A stretch of 23,760 bases of DNA from a virus, in IMG/VR virus record IMGVR_UViG_3300031841_001778, positions 1-23,760 of that record; one strand, 5' to 3'. Shown here piece by piece: positions 5,984 through 13,042 of this stretch. Under the pieces are notes generated by a model. It saw nothing but the letters and a program-made list of their open reading frames with translations, was not told where the DNA came from and did not search any database. Every line of letters starts with the position of its first letter. Within the stretch, counting starts at the first letter, position 1. A program made the translations under genes and the position numbers.

Positions 5984-6285
5984 TACTTTTTCCTCTTTCT
6001 ATGTTTTGCCATTACTTGCTCTGTTTTAACTTGTTTAATTGTTTTCTTACCATGTTGTTGAGCTAATGGACTATTTGGATGTGCTTCAGCAATACGTGAT
6101 AAGTTATCTTTCCAACCACTATCTGATTTAAATGAACTGCCTTGTACACCACTAACAATATTTATAGTTGTTAGTTTTTGTTTAATATGTTTATTCTTTT
6201 TTAGAAAAGTTTCCATTTCTGATATGGTCATCATATCATCATAGACCTTACCGGTCTTAGTATTTTCAAATGTATAAATCGGCAT
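5983..6285 (-). CDS. Conserved small basic protein with MPxYxF start
   Basis: A 100-residue protein that opens MPIYTFENTKTGKVYDDMM. This resembles the N-terminal strand of FmdB-type zinc ribbons and of a common T4-like marine phage protein, but the CxxC knuckles of FmdB are absent, so it would not bind zinc in the same way. The C-terminus is strongly basic (KTEQVMAKHRKRKK), suggesting contact with nucleic acid. The function is unknown. It shares one base with each neighbour, so these genes look translationally linked. Confidence 0.75.
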   Translation of the reverse strand: MPIYTFENTKTGKVYDDMMTISEMETFLKKNKHIKQKLTTINIVSGVQGSSFKSDSGWKDNLSRIAEAHPNSPLAQQHGKKTIKQVKTEQVMAKHRKRKK

Positions 6286-6662
6286 TATTCGTGTTCTCCA
6301 CCAGGATCTCTAGGATCTAATTTAACTTTATACGGCATACCATTTTTATCTCTATACATTACGTAATCTCTTGCTCTGCCATAACTATGATAACCTTTAA
6401 TAAATCTAAAAGCATTAGGATTTCTTTTTGCTGTTTCAAACGTTGCAACAGTTATAAAAACAGCTGCAATAAATATCAAGTGAGCAATGGCAGTATAACC
6501 AAATACTGTCCAACTGCCTACTAATATAGAAAATACAATACACCACATCCATGCTAAAACCTGTGTAACAAAATGTCGTGTATTGAAATCTCTAATATGA
6601 CGTAAAGGGTTTTTATTCCAACCCATTACACCATTATATGTATCGTAAATAAACTCTCTCAT
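6285..6662 (-). CDS. Membrane protein with two transmembrane segments
   Basis: A 125-residue protein. Residues about 30-50 (FVTQVLAWMWCIVFSILVGS) and 55-73 (GYTAIAHLIFIAAVFITVA) form a transmembrane hairpin. The polar N-terminus (MREFIYDTYNGVMGWNKNPL) and the C-terminus (YHSYGRARDYVMYRDKNG) would lie on the same side, probably the cytoplasm. I know similar proteins from T4-like marine phages without a function. A holin role is conceivable given the downstream M15 peptidase, but nothing in the sequence proves it. Confidence 0.75.
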   Translation of the reverse strand: MREFIYDTYNGVMGWNKNPLRHIRDFNTRHFVTQVLAWMWCIVFSILVGSWTVFGYTAIAHLIFIAAVFITVATFETAKRNPNAFRFIKGYHSYGRARDYVMYRDKNGMPYKVKLDPRDPGGEHE

Positions 6663-6668
6663 TAATCA

Positions 6669-6755
6669 CTACAATGTTCCTTGCATATAATTCAAAACTA
6701 CAGCTAATACACCAAAAAATATTGCAATACTAGCCACACCATAAATATATTTCAT
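6669..6755 (-). CDS. 28-residue single-span membrane microprotein
   Basis: ATG at 6755 is preceded by the strong ribosome site TAAGGAGTAAT. The 28 residues (MKYIYGVASIAIFFGVLAVV, then LNYMQGTL) are almost entirely one transmembrane helix. It fills the gap between two conserved genes exactly. The function is unknown. The strong ribosome site is the main reason to believe it. Confidence 0.7.
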   Translation of the reverse strand: MKYIYGVASIAIFFGVLAVVLNYMQGTL

Positions 6756-6756
6756 A

Positions 6757-6975
6757 TTACTCCTTAAAATATTTATTTAACATTTCTAATTGGTCGTCAT
6801 ACTCAGCAATAATCTTTAGTTCTTTTTCAATAGTTTCTAAAGTATCTGGATGTTCAGCAACACCAGCTGTTCTCTGCATAAGAATTTCTACATTCATTTT
6901 ATGCTTTTCAATATGACCTTTAGCATGATCTTTTAAACCTTGTATAATATGACCTTTTAAATTAATATCTGACAT
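6757..6975 (-). CDS. Conserved small helical protein
   Basis: A 72-residue, charged, helical protein beginning MSDINLKGHIIQGLKDHAKG and ending in a probable amphipathic helix (ELKIIAEYDDQLEMLNKYF). I recognise this type from T4-like marine phages, where it has no known function. The preceding AAAGGAAACA gives a good ribosome site. It contains no cysteine or metal motif. Confidence 0.75.
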   Translation of the reverse strand: MSDINLKGHIIQGLKDHAKGHIEKHKMNVEILMQRTAGVAEHPDTLETIEKELKIIAEYDDQLEMLNKYFKE

Positions 6976-6985
6976 TGTTTCCTTT

Positions 6986-7057
6986 CTATTGCCACTTTAA
7001 GAGGCAATCACAATCTTCTATTTCGTATCCACAAAGAGGACAATTCTCATCTTCCAT
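6986..7057 (-). CDS. 23-residue zinc-ribbon-like microprotein
   Basis: The frame starts at an ATG at 7057, inside the last codons of the preceding gene, with GAGGG about 9 nt upstream. It encodes 23 residues, including CPLCGYEIEDCDC. The C-x-x-C and C-x-C pairs 7 residues apart could hold one zinc ion as a minimal ribbon. It ends at TAG, 10 nt before the next start. At this size, chance cannot be excluded, but the cysteine spacing and tight fit between genes favour a real gene. Confidence 0.55.
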   Translation of the reverse strand: MEDENCPLCGYEIEDCDCLLKWQ

Positions 7058-7619
7058 CTTTGATACCCTCTGCATACCATTTAGGCATTTTACTTGGTGC
7101 CTTCCATGTTGCAAATCTTTTTTTCTCCATTATATAATATTTTCTATAACTACCTACTGCGTCACCAGGTATCTTACAATATTCTGGCATAGCAGGTTTT
7201 GGATCAGTAGCTATGACATTATATTTAGCGTTCTTTGGTGGATGTTTTAATATATCACCTAGTTTATCAATTGTAACATGATTTTTTGTATGATTATATC
7301 TTTTCTTATATTCTTCATTCAAAGCCATCATATGTTTATATAACCAAATATAATTGTATGCTGATTCAAACAACCATATAGTACTAGGGTGTTTGACCCA
7401 ACCTGCCTTATATAAGACTTGTTCGTAATTAGAATTAGGATGTCGCCATCTTTTAATTTTTCTACCGTTTGCCGTCTTATCGTAATACTCTGTACCGTCC
7501 ATAACACGGTGGCAAGTTGATAATAATTGTGCTGATTCTAAAATCATTTTGACGACATGTTTGTCAATCATTTGTTCAGCAGCTTTAACTGGATTCTTAT
7601 CTACGTAAAATACGTTCAT
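7047..7619 (-). CDS. Conserved protein, sometimes labelled pyrimidine-dimer DNA glycosylase
   Basis: A 190-residue protein with the opening MNVFYVDKNPVKAAEQMIDK followed by HVVKMILESAQLLSTCHRV, then HPSTIWLFESAYNYIWLYKH and a conserved end with AVGSYRKYY. This family is widespread in T4-like marine phages. I recall it being annotated as a pyrimidine-dimer DNA glycosylase, but I see no clear likeness to T4 DenV, so that function is doubtful. The many conserved His, Lys and Trp residues suggest an enzyme or nucleic-acid-binding protein. It starts one base into the stop of the 62-residue gene. Confidence 0.8.
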   Translation of the reverse strand: MNVFYVDKNPVKAAEQMIDKHVVKMILESAQLLSTCHRVMDGTEYYDKTANGRKIKRWRHPNSNYEQVLYKAGWVKHPSTIWLFESAYNYIWLYKHMMALNEEYKKRYNHTKNHVTIDKLGDILKHPPKNAKYNVIATDPKPAMPEYCKIPGDAVGSYRKYYIMEKKRFATWKAPSKMPKWYAEGIKDGR

Positions 7620-7807
7620 TAGTGTAGGTCCTTATTGTAGAGGTCTTGTCTATTATATTTATGGCATAAAGTCTTCCATACACCAAACCAATAGTTTTTT
7701 GCCCAATCAGTAACGGAGTTTTGACAAGCCGATTTTGCATTATTAATTAATCTCTCCACTTTTGCTTGAGTAGAGGTCACTCTTTCTATATCTTGTAATG
7801 TAATCAT
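7619..7807 (-). CDS. Small protein of unknown function, leaderless promoter
   Basis: A 62-residue helical protein (MITLQDIERVTSTQAKVERL start; DWAKNYWFGVWKTLCHKY in the second half). I do not recognise a family. The ATG lies 8 nt beyond the -10 box at 7820-7815 and has no Shine-Dalgarno sequence, so the transcript would begin at or next to the start codon. It heads the operon that runs from here to the oxygenase gene ending at 4284. Confidence 0.7.
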   Translation of the reverse strand: MITLQDIERVTSTQAKVERLINNAKSACQNSVTDWAKNYWFGVWKTLCHKYNRQDLYNKDLH

Positions 7808-7814
7808 AATTTAT

Positions 7815-7843
7815 AGGATATCACTTCCAATAGTATTTGTCAA
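7815..7843 (-). promoter_or_regulatory. Sigma70-type promoter of the 7807 operon
   Basis: TTGACA (7843-7838), 17-bp spacer and TATCCT (7820-7815). It lies 3 bp after the halogenase gene stop. The predicted start site falls at about 7808-7807, on the ATG of the 62-residue gene. Confidence 0.75.
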
Positions 7844-7846
7844 GCT

Positions 7847-9415
7847 TTATTCTTCGTTCTCTTTTTGTTCTTCTCTATAAATCTGGTCTTTTAAAAAATC
7901 AAGTAAATTCTGTTCATTTTTTACTGCATTTGACCACATTTCCTTTTTAGCCTGTAAATGGTCCCAATGGGGCATCCACTCATCCATAATTTCATCTTCA
8001 GTCTTTTGATTCAAATAACATAATGTGGTTAAATCAGTTGGTGGGTAATTAAAACCTGCAGCTATAGAATGAAATCCTGTACCTTGTTCATGTGGCCAAT
8101 GATAATCAATATTTCTTTTTTGTGCAAATGATAAAAACTCATTTAAGAAATCACCTTTTAATTCTGTAATATGATCTGACCATGTTTTATTAAAGTTTGC
8201 TTTCCAATATGGTGTATCTTTTCTTTGAGATAATGCATAATGAAACGCAACAAAATGAGCAAACCCTTTGTATGCCACTTTACATTGGTGTGTAAAGTTA
8301 TCTTTGTCGTGTTGATTAGGGTCGCCACGTTCTAATGCTCTTAATAGATACCATAAAAATTCATGTACTGTATAAAGACCATTACTTTCTAATGGTTCTA
8401 TAAAACCTGCCGATAAACCTATAGCTGCGACATTCTTTACCCATAATCTTTTTGTAATACCAACTCGCATTTTTATATTTTTAAATTCACTATTTGATAT
8501 GTCATGCCCTTGTTTTTTTAGGTGCACCTTTAATTCATTTAATGCTGTACCATCATCTACAAATTTAGATGAGTAAACATAACCTGTACCAATTCTTTCC
8601 CAACTCGGTATATTCCACACCCAACCATTTTCTATAGCTGTACAGTTTGTATATGAAACAAGTTGTTCACTTTTATTTTTGTAAGGTACTCTAGTTGCCC
8701 ATGCACTATCATTTGGTAATAAATCATTATAACTTTCAAAAGGTTCTTTCATTTCTTTACCTAATAATAGAGATTTAAAACCTGTACAATCTATAAACAA
8801 GTCTGCTTTATATTGTTTGTTAATTGTTTCTATACCATCTTCATTATGTTCAACTGATTTTACATCTGTTAAGATATGTTTTACACCACGTGGTTTAGCA
8901 TAGTTATCTCTTAACCATAAAGCAAACTTTGTGGCGTCAAAATGATAAGCTGTATGTCTATTAAAATCAAATGGTATTTTATTATCTTTATTGTAAGTAA
9001 TTTTGTTTTGATTTACCAATGCCATTTGAGGGTAAATACATTCTGCATAATCAGAATTAGGAGTATTAGGATATAAAAACTTCTTTGTCCACCAATCATT
9101 CATTCTGGCATAGTTACCGTCCAAATTAGGTTCGCCAAAAGGATAGTGAAATGCCTCGCCCTTTTTATAAAAGTCTGTAAATTTGATTGATAACTTATAA
9201 GAACCATCTGTATGTGATAAAAATTCTTTATCATCTATACCTAAGAATTTAGTCCAGTTCTTAATACCACCAATAGTAGACTCACCAACACCAACTGTTG
9301 CAATGTTAGGACTTTCTAATAATGTTATATTTTTATTTGGGAATTTTTTGATAAGGGTACATGCTGTCATCCAACCTGCACTTCCACCACCTACAATCAT
9401 AATATCATTAATCAT
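7847..9415 (-). CDS. Tryptophan-halogenase-like flavoprotein
   Basis: A 522-residue member of the flavin-dependent tryptophan halogenase family. It shows the FAD-binding GGGSAGW near residue 9, GVGESTIGGIKNW, a lysine in GSYKLSIKF at the position of the catalytic lysine of PrnA, the halogenase motif GWVWNIP (W-x-W-x-I-P, about residues 267-273), and GFIEPLESNG with the conserved glutamate. Length matches the family (about 510-540). Family members chlorinate or brominate tryptophan or other substrates using reduced FAD and halide, and seawater is rich in both halides. Homologues occur in T4-like marine phages without a known substrate. It is the last gene of its transcription unit. Confidence 0.92.
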   Translation of the reverse strand: MINDIMIVGGGSAGWMTACTLIKKFPNKNITLLESPNIATVGVGESTIGGIKNWTKFLGIDDKEFLSHTDGSYKLSIKFTDFYKKGEAFHYPFGEPNLDGNYARMNDWWTKKFLYPNTPNSDYAECIYPQMALVNQNKITYNKDNKIPFDFNRHTAYHFDATKFALWLRDNYAKPRGVKHILTDVKSVEHNEDGIETINKQYKADLFIDCTGFKSLLLGKEMKEPFESYNDLLPNDSAWATRVPYKNKSEQLVSYTNCTAIENGWVWNIPSWERIGTGYVYSSKFVDDGTALNELKVHLKKQGHDISNSEFKNIKMRVGITKRLWVKNVAAIGLSAGFIEPLESNGLYTVHEFLWYLLRALERGDPNQHDKDNFTHQCKVAYKGFAHFVAFHYALSQRKDTPYWKANFNKTWSDHITELKGDFLNEFLSFAQKRNIDYHWPHEQGTGFHSIAAGFNYPPTDLTTLCYLNQKTEDEIMDEWMPHWDHLQAKKEMWSNAVKNEQNLLDFLKDQIYREEQKENEE

Positions 9416-9421
9416 AATAAC

Positions 9422-10369
9422 CTACTTGTTCATATTTAAAATTTGATTTACCTTTAATTTAATTTCATCCTTTTTAAGATCAGATACACGATTTACACCT
9501 AGTTTTTTAGCAAACTTAGTATATTCTTTTTGTTTCTTTCTCATCTTTGCTAACTTATCTTTTTCTTTTTGTATCTCTTTTTCGTAATCTATTTTCTTTT
9601 CGTTTTTCTTAACATCTATTTTATGTTTTCTAGTACGTAAAGATATATTGGCAGCTATCAATAGTAATACTGCTAAAGGGTCAAATACAAATATCAATAC
9701 TATAATAACCCAACGTACTGCCTCGTCAAAATAATCCTCTGCCTTATCACCGTAGATTAATTCTGCAATGTATTTGATAGGACCAACCTCTGCCTCTATC
9801 TTATCTTGTTCTAATTGTAAATTACCTTTGTTCTCAGTTAATTTGGCAATTTCATTTATTGCATTTGTTATTGCAATATTTAATGCTTCTCGTTCATCTT
9901 TTTGTTTTTCACGTTCTTTTAAACCTCTGGTCACATACTCCATATCAACATATTTTTCTAATGCACTATCTAAAAGATTTAATGTGTCTTGTGATCTATC
10001 AATAATACTTTGTTGAGAAGCTAATTGTTTATCTATTAGTTCTATTTTAATATTATTACTTGATGTAGGTTTTACTTGATCTAAATGTGCCTTTGATAAG
10101 AAACCAAAGATACCCATAGAAGTAATAAAGATTAACACTATAACTGCAAAAAACAAATATGTACGTAATGATGTTGGTACAAATTGATTTGACCAGTTAT
10201 TATACAACCAACTGGCGGCTACAAGTTTACCTACTTCCAACGCACTACCCATAGCAATGATAGGTATAAATGCACCAGCAAATAGTGTAGCCAATCCAAT
10301 GATTGAATAACCTGCAGCTATTACAGATATACTAATAGCTGAGATAAATGTTAATAGAATTAAAAACAT
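9422..10369 (-). CDS. Membrane protein with coiled coil
   Basis: A 315-residue protein. Three hydrophobic stretches lie in the first 95 residues (ISVIAAGYSIIGLATLFAGA, a second around GSALEVGKLVAASWLY, and YLFFAVIVLIFITSMGIFGF). A long charged coiled coil follows (about residues 105-195), then another membrane hairpin near 215-240 (VIIVLIFVFDPLAVLLLIAA) and a lysine-rich cytoplasmic coiled tail (KNEKKIDYEKEIQKEKDKL). The type is common in T4-like marine phages and its function is unknown. The coil between membrane segments suggests an oligomeric envelope complex. Confidence 0.8.
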   Translation of the reverse strand: MFLILLTFISAISISVIAAGYSIIGLATLFAGAFIPIIAMGSALEVGKLVAASWLYNNWSNQFVPTSLRTYLFFAVIVLIFITSMGIFGFLSKAHLDQVKPTSSNNIKIELIDKQLASQQSIIDRSQDTLNLLDSALEKYVDMEYVTRGLKEREKQKDEREALNIAITNAINEIAKLTENKGNLQLEQDKIEAEVGPIKYIAELIYGDKAEDYFDEAVRWVIIVLIFVFDPLAVLLLIAANISLRTRKHKIDVKKNEKKIDYEKEIQKEKDKLAKMRKKQKEYTKFAKKLGVNRVSDLKKDEIKLKVNQILNMNK

Positions 10370-10377
10370 GTTTATAT

Positions 10378-11118
10378 TTAGTCAGGTTTTTTAAGTGGTA
10401 TTGGAGGTTTCTCTTTTAGTTTTATAACCATTTCCTGATCTATCTGATTAAACTCCTCAGTTACAGTTACCTCTTCTATTTTATTCATCATGTTTATAAC
10501 TCTAGCTGAATAGTCTTTTGTTGTAGAAAATGCCTTTAATGTTTTAATTAGTTTCTTACCATTCAATGGTTCGCCATTTTTTAACATCTTAGTTCTTAGT
10601 TCTCTAAAGTCAACATATGCCTCGTGGTAATTTAACAATGACATATATTCTTTTACAGAACCACATTTTGTATCAAATGATCTTACACGCCACGGCGTAT
10701 CTGGTGACATGCCAATAGGTAACATACCCTTATCTTTGTTCCATGTACGTATACCAAATAGATTATTGCCTTCTTTTGCAAATCTACTTGTACCCCAACC
10801 ACTTTCTAATACAGCTTGTGCTGATAACATAGAGTAAGGTACTCTTAACTCAGGTGGTGTTTGAAAGTTTAGAAAATCAACACATTTGTTCAATGCATGT
10901 ATAAACTCCACATTGTTTCTATATTTCATTTCTGGTTCATGTAGACCTAAGTCTTTTGCCCAAAGAGCATGTTTTGTTTCAACATTTCTTTGAATATCAG
11001 CCTTAATCATATTATTAGGGTTAAATGTACCGTAGATAAACGAACCTACTGATACTACTGAAACTAAAGTTGTAAATAATATTAGTTTCTTTATACTATC
11101 GTATATTTTTTTTCTCAT
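10378..11118 (-). CDS. Membrane-anchored glucosaminidase (Bax/LytG-like)
   Basis: A 246-residue protein with an N-terminal signal anchor (about residues 11-30) followed by an endo-beta-N-acetylglucosaminidase domain. The catalytic region LSAQAVLESGWGTSRFAKEGNNLFGI (described in parts: AQAVLESGWGTS with the catalytic Glu, and NNLFGIRTW) lies about residues 98-125. It matches the Bax subgroup, which cuts the sugar backbone of peptidoglycan in the periplasm. The C-terminus is proline-rich (KEKPPIPLKKPD). It may help lysis, or remodel the wall from the membrane. A second wall enzyme, the M15 peptidase, is encoded at 5452-4985. Confidence 0.88.
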   Translation of the reverse strand: MRKKIYDSIKKLILFTTLVSVVSVGSFIYGTFNPNNMIKADIQRNVETKHALWAKDLGLHEPEMKYRNNVEFIHALNKCVDFLNFQTPPELRVPYSMLSAQAVLESGWGTSRFAKEGNNLFGIRTWNKDKGMLPIGMSPDTPWRVRSFDTKCGSVKEYMSLLNYHEAYVDFRELRTKMLKNGEPLNGKKLIKTLKAFSTTKDYSARVINMMNKIEEVTVTEEFNQIDQEMVIKLKEKPPIPLKKPD

Positions 11119-11119
11119 A

Positions 11120-11701
11120 TTATAATTGTCCTTTCAAATTAAAAAATAATACTAACATATATCTTTTATCATAAGTAAAATCGTGGCAAGCTGCATGATT
11201 TCTTTTGCCTTTGTATAAGACTAATCTATTAGGCCACGATCCATAAATTATATCGGGTGCTTTATCCCAATTGTTCTCGTAAAATGCTGTGCCACCAGTA
11301 TATGATTGTTCAAACGGTAGAACACCTGCAAAATCATAATCGTCATAGTGTACAGAACCTATAGAGTTTGAACCACCATGTTTTAAATGTACAGATTGTT
11401 TTAATTCATCTGTTATTGTAAGTCTTATTCTACAATGCCAATCTATAATTGGTTTTTCAAATAATTTTTGTACTTGACTTTTAATTTTTTCGTTCATATC
11501 TGGATCACAATTGGCAAAGTAATCTGTTTCCCAACAAGGTAGTGGTGATTGAAACCTATTACCATAATATACACTAGACGGTTGATATATTTCGTCATAG
11601 TGATACTTTTCTAACTTCTCATATAACTCAGCATAGTTATCTAAAAAACCAGTTTGAGTTATAATTGAACCAGATGATATTAGTTCTTCAACTGTTTTCA
11701 T
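11120..11701 (-). CDS. Iron-dependent oxygenase-like protein (DUF6445 type)
   Basis: I chose the ATG at 11701 (protein 193 residues), which overlaps the previous stop and has AAGG upstream; an in-frame start 18 nt earlier is less likely. The C-terminal half shows an H-x-D in IGSVHYDDYDFAGVLPF, then GGTAFYENNW, and a distal histidine near GKRNHAACHDF, with RYMLVLFF as the closing strand. This is the double-stranded beta-helix pattern of DUF6445/2OG-Fe(II) oxygenases. The family is inferred from recalled motifs. The substrate is unknown. Confidence 0.78.
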   Translation of the reverse strand: MKTVEELISSGSIITQTGFLDNYAELYEKLEKYHYDEIYQPSSVYYGNRFQSPLPCWETDYFANCDPDMNEKIKSQVQKLFEKPIIDWHCRIRLTITDELKQSVHLKHGGSNSIGSVHYDDYDFAGVLPFEQSYTGGTAFYENNWDKAPDIIYGSWPNRLVLYKGKRNHAACHDFTYDKRYMLVLFFNLKGQL

Positions 11702-12021
11702 TATTTTGACCTTACACAAATATAATCATAGCTACTGATTGATTCTGGTAAGTTCTCACCATACTCCGACCAAGTACCTATCTCAATGTTCTTATTTCTT
11801 TTTTGAAAAAATAAAACTCTATCTGAAAAAGAAGACATCTTTTTGAATATCTTTTCAGCTTGTTTTTCTGTATAATTATTAACTACATCTTTAGCCCAAT
11901 TACCAGTATAATAGGTAATTTTGTTTTCGTCTGAGTTAATAAAGTTTTCTATTTTTTCTGGTACTTTATCTATAATATGTTTTAGATAATGGTCCAGTTC
12001 TTTTGATTTACGCTTTGGCAT
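11701..12021 (-). CDS. Small protein of unknown function
   Basis: A 106-residue protein with a basic start (MPKRKSKELDHYLKHIIDKV) and a second half containing FSDRVLFFQKRNKNIEIGTW. I recognise no family. The ribosome site TAAGGAGAGTGAA is strong. It is coupled to the oxygenase gene that follows (overlapping TAATG). The mixed charged composition and lack of a signal peptide suggest a cytoplasmic role. Confidence 0.7.
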   Translation of the reverse strand: MPKRKSKELDHYLKHIIDKVPEKIENFINSDENKITYYTGNWAKDVVNNYTEKQAEKIFKKMSSFSDRVLFFQKRNKNIEIGTWSEYGENLPESISSYDYICVRSK

Positions 12022-12043
12022 TTCACTCTCCTTATTATATAAT

Positions 12044-12457
12044 TTATAGGTCTAACCCTATAGCGTTAAGTTTTGGCCTAAAACTGTAAAACAGTTTATT
12101 ATGGTTGCCTGTATCACCTATATTGGCCATTTGATATAGGTGCACCATTTCGTGGCCTAACGTGTCCACAAATTCTTTTTTGTTACGATACTTTGGTTGC
12201 ATTTGTAATCTATACACCCTTGTACCTTTTCTTTTCCACTCTAAGATTTCTACTTGACCGTAGCAGTATCTTTTTTTATCTCTAATTTGTTTAATAATAA
12301 TTTCATTAAAAGGTGATAAGTTGCCTTTGAATACACTTTCATTAATCATGTTAAAATACTTTTTAATATCTGTATATGTGGTTCTATACATTCTACTAGA
12401 CGTGAGTTCTCGCTTTAGTATTTTTTTAACCTGACTTTTTCGTGTTTCTTTTAACAT
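12044..12457 (-). CDS. SprT-like zinc metalloprotease
   Basis: A 137-residue protein with the H-E-x-x-H zinc-protease motif in TLGHEMVHLYQM (about residues 100-111). Before it lies a strand region, GQVEILEWKRKGTRVYRLQM, and after it GNHNKLFYSF, which would supply the third ligand as in SprT/Spartan proteins. The N-terminal helical region (YFNMINESVFKGNLSPF) matches the start of the SprT-like domain. Cellular relatives degrade proteins cross-linked to DNA; the phage role is unknown. The C-terminal zinc ribbon of bacterial SprT is absent. Confidence 0.85.
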   Translation of the reverse strand: MLKETRKSQVKKILKRELTSSRMYRTTYTDIKKYFNMINESVFKGNLSPFNEIIIKQIRDKKRYCYGQVEILEWKRKGTRVYRLQMQPKYRNKKEFVDTLGHEMVHLYQMANIGDTGNHNKLFYSFRPKLNAIGLDL

Positions 12458-12581
12458 ACTTATTTTTTAAATCTCCTATAATGAACCAGATACTCATAAA
12501 AAGACCTGATAATAATATAATTACAATCTCTTGTGGTAAAATATTATAAACTATTTCAAAAAATTCTGTTAAACTATTCAC
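12426..12581 (-). CDS. 51-residue single-span membrane protein
   Basis: The frame starts at GTG (12581), overlapping the end of the exported-protein gene, with the ribosome site AGAGGACGATT about 6 nt upstream. It encodes an acidic N-terminus (NSLTEFFEIVYNILPQ), one membrane helix (EIVIILLSGLFMSIWFIIG) and a basic tail (DLKNKYVKRNTKKSG). The distribution fits an N-out/C-in membrane protein. It overlaps the SprT gene start by 32 nt. The function is unknown; small proteins of this shape include holins and antiholins. Confidence 0.6.
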   Translation of the reverse strand: MNSLTEFFEIVYNILPQEIVIILLSGLFMSIWFIIGDLKNKYVKRNTKKSG

Positions 12582-12903
12582 AATCGTCCTCTATCTGTGA
12601 GCCTTTTAGTAGAGCACATTTAAATTCTTTATCAGCTTTTAATCTTAGATCAGCTGAAATACCATCTAAAATAGACGGCAAGTAATGTTGAAGGATGTTG
12701 ATACTTTCTATTGCAAACTTGTGAGCAATAAATTCTAATTCAGCTTCCATAATGGCAGCTTCATCAACGTTCAAACCGTTTAATTTAGATTGTATTATAG
12801 AACCTATAGTTGTTTCTAACTTGTCGTTTGCACTTGCTATATTTGATAAACCAAACCATAGTAATGCATTTAAAACAATAACAAACCCAATAAACTTTTT
12901 CAT
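12574..12903 (-). CDS. Exported protein of unknown function
   Basis: A 109-residue protein with a clear signal peptide: MKKF, a hydrophobic core IGFVIVLNALLWFGL and a likely cut after SNIASA. The mature part is about 85 residues, helical and acidic, ending KCALLKGSQIEDDCE with two cysteines that could form a disulfide. I recognise no family. It is the first gene after the promoter at 12966-12938, with AAAGG about 11 nt before the ATG, so it is probably expressed early with the genes to its left. Confidence 0.75.
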   Translation of the reverse strand: MKKFIGFVIVLNALLWFGLSNIASANDKLETTIGSIIQSKLNGLNVDEAAIMEAELEFIAHKFAIESINILQHYLPSILDGISADLRLKADKEFKCALLKGSQIEDDCE

Positions 12904-12937
12904 AATATAATATACCTTTCTTTGTTAATTACTATTT

Positions 12938-12966
12938 AGGATAACACATTATCCCACTAGAGTCAA
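12938..12966 (-). promoter_or_regulatory. Sigma70-type promoter of the 12903 operon
   Basis: TTGACT (12966-12961), 17-bp spacer, TATCCT (12943-12938). The sequence TAGCTGTTGACT around the -35 box is identical to that at the promoter at 21501. The leader to the ATG is about 28 nt. Confidence 0.7.
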
Positions 12967-13004
12967 CAGCTAATTTTCAGAAAAAAGTATGTAAAATCAA
13001 TGAT

Positions 13005-13034
13005 TTAAAGGGGGTACAGAATGTCGCACCCCCT
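13005..13034 (-). terminator. Intrinsic terminator after the DUF6433-like gene
   Basis: On the minus strand AGGGGGUGCG pairs with UGUACCCCCU over 10 positions (G-U pairs near the loop), with a 6-nt loop ACAUUC, followed by UUAAAU. The U-run is short, so termination may be partial. It lies 9 nt after the stop codon and before the next promoter. Confidence 0.8.
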
Positions 13035-13042
13035 CTAAATGG

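Noticed and set aside
6975-7250. Plus-strand frame of 91 codons with cysteines.
   Set aside because: Antisense to a conserved minus-strand gene and the zinc-ribbon microprotein, no promoter or ribosome site.
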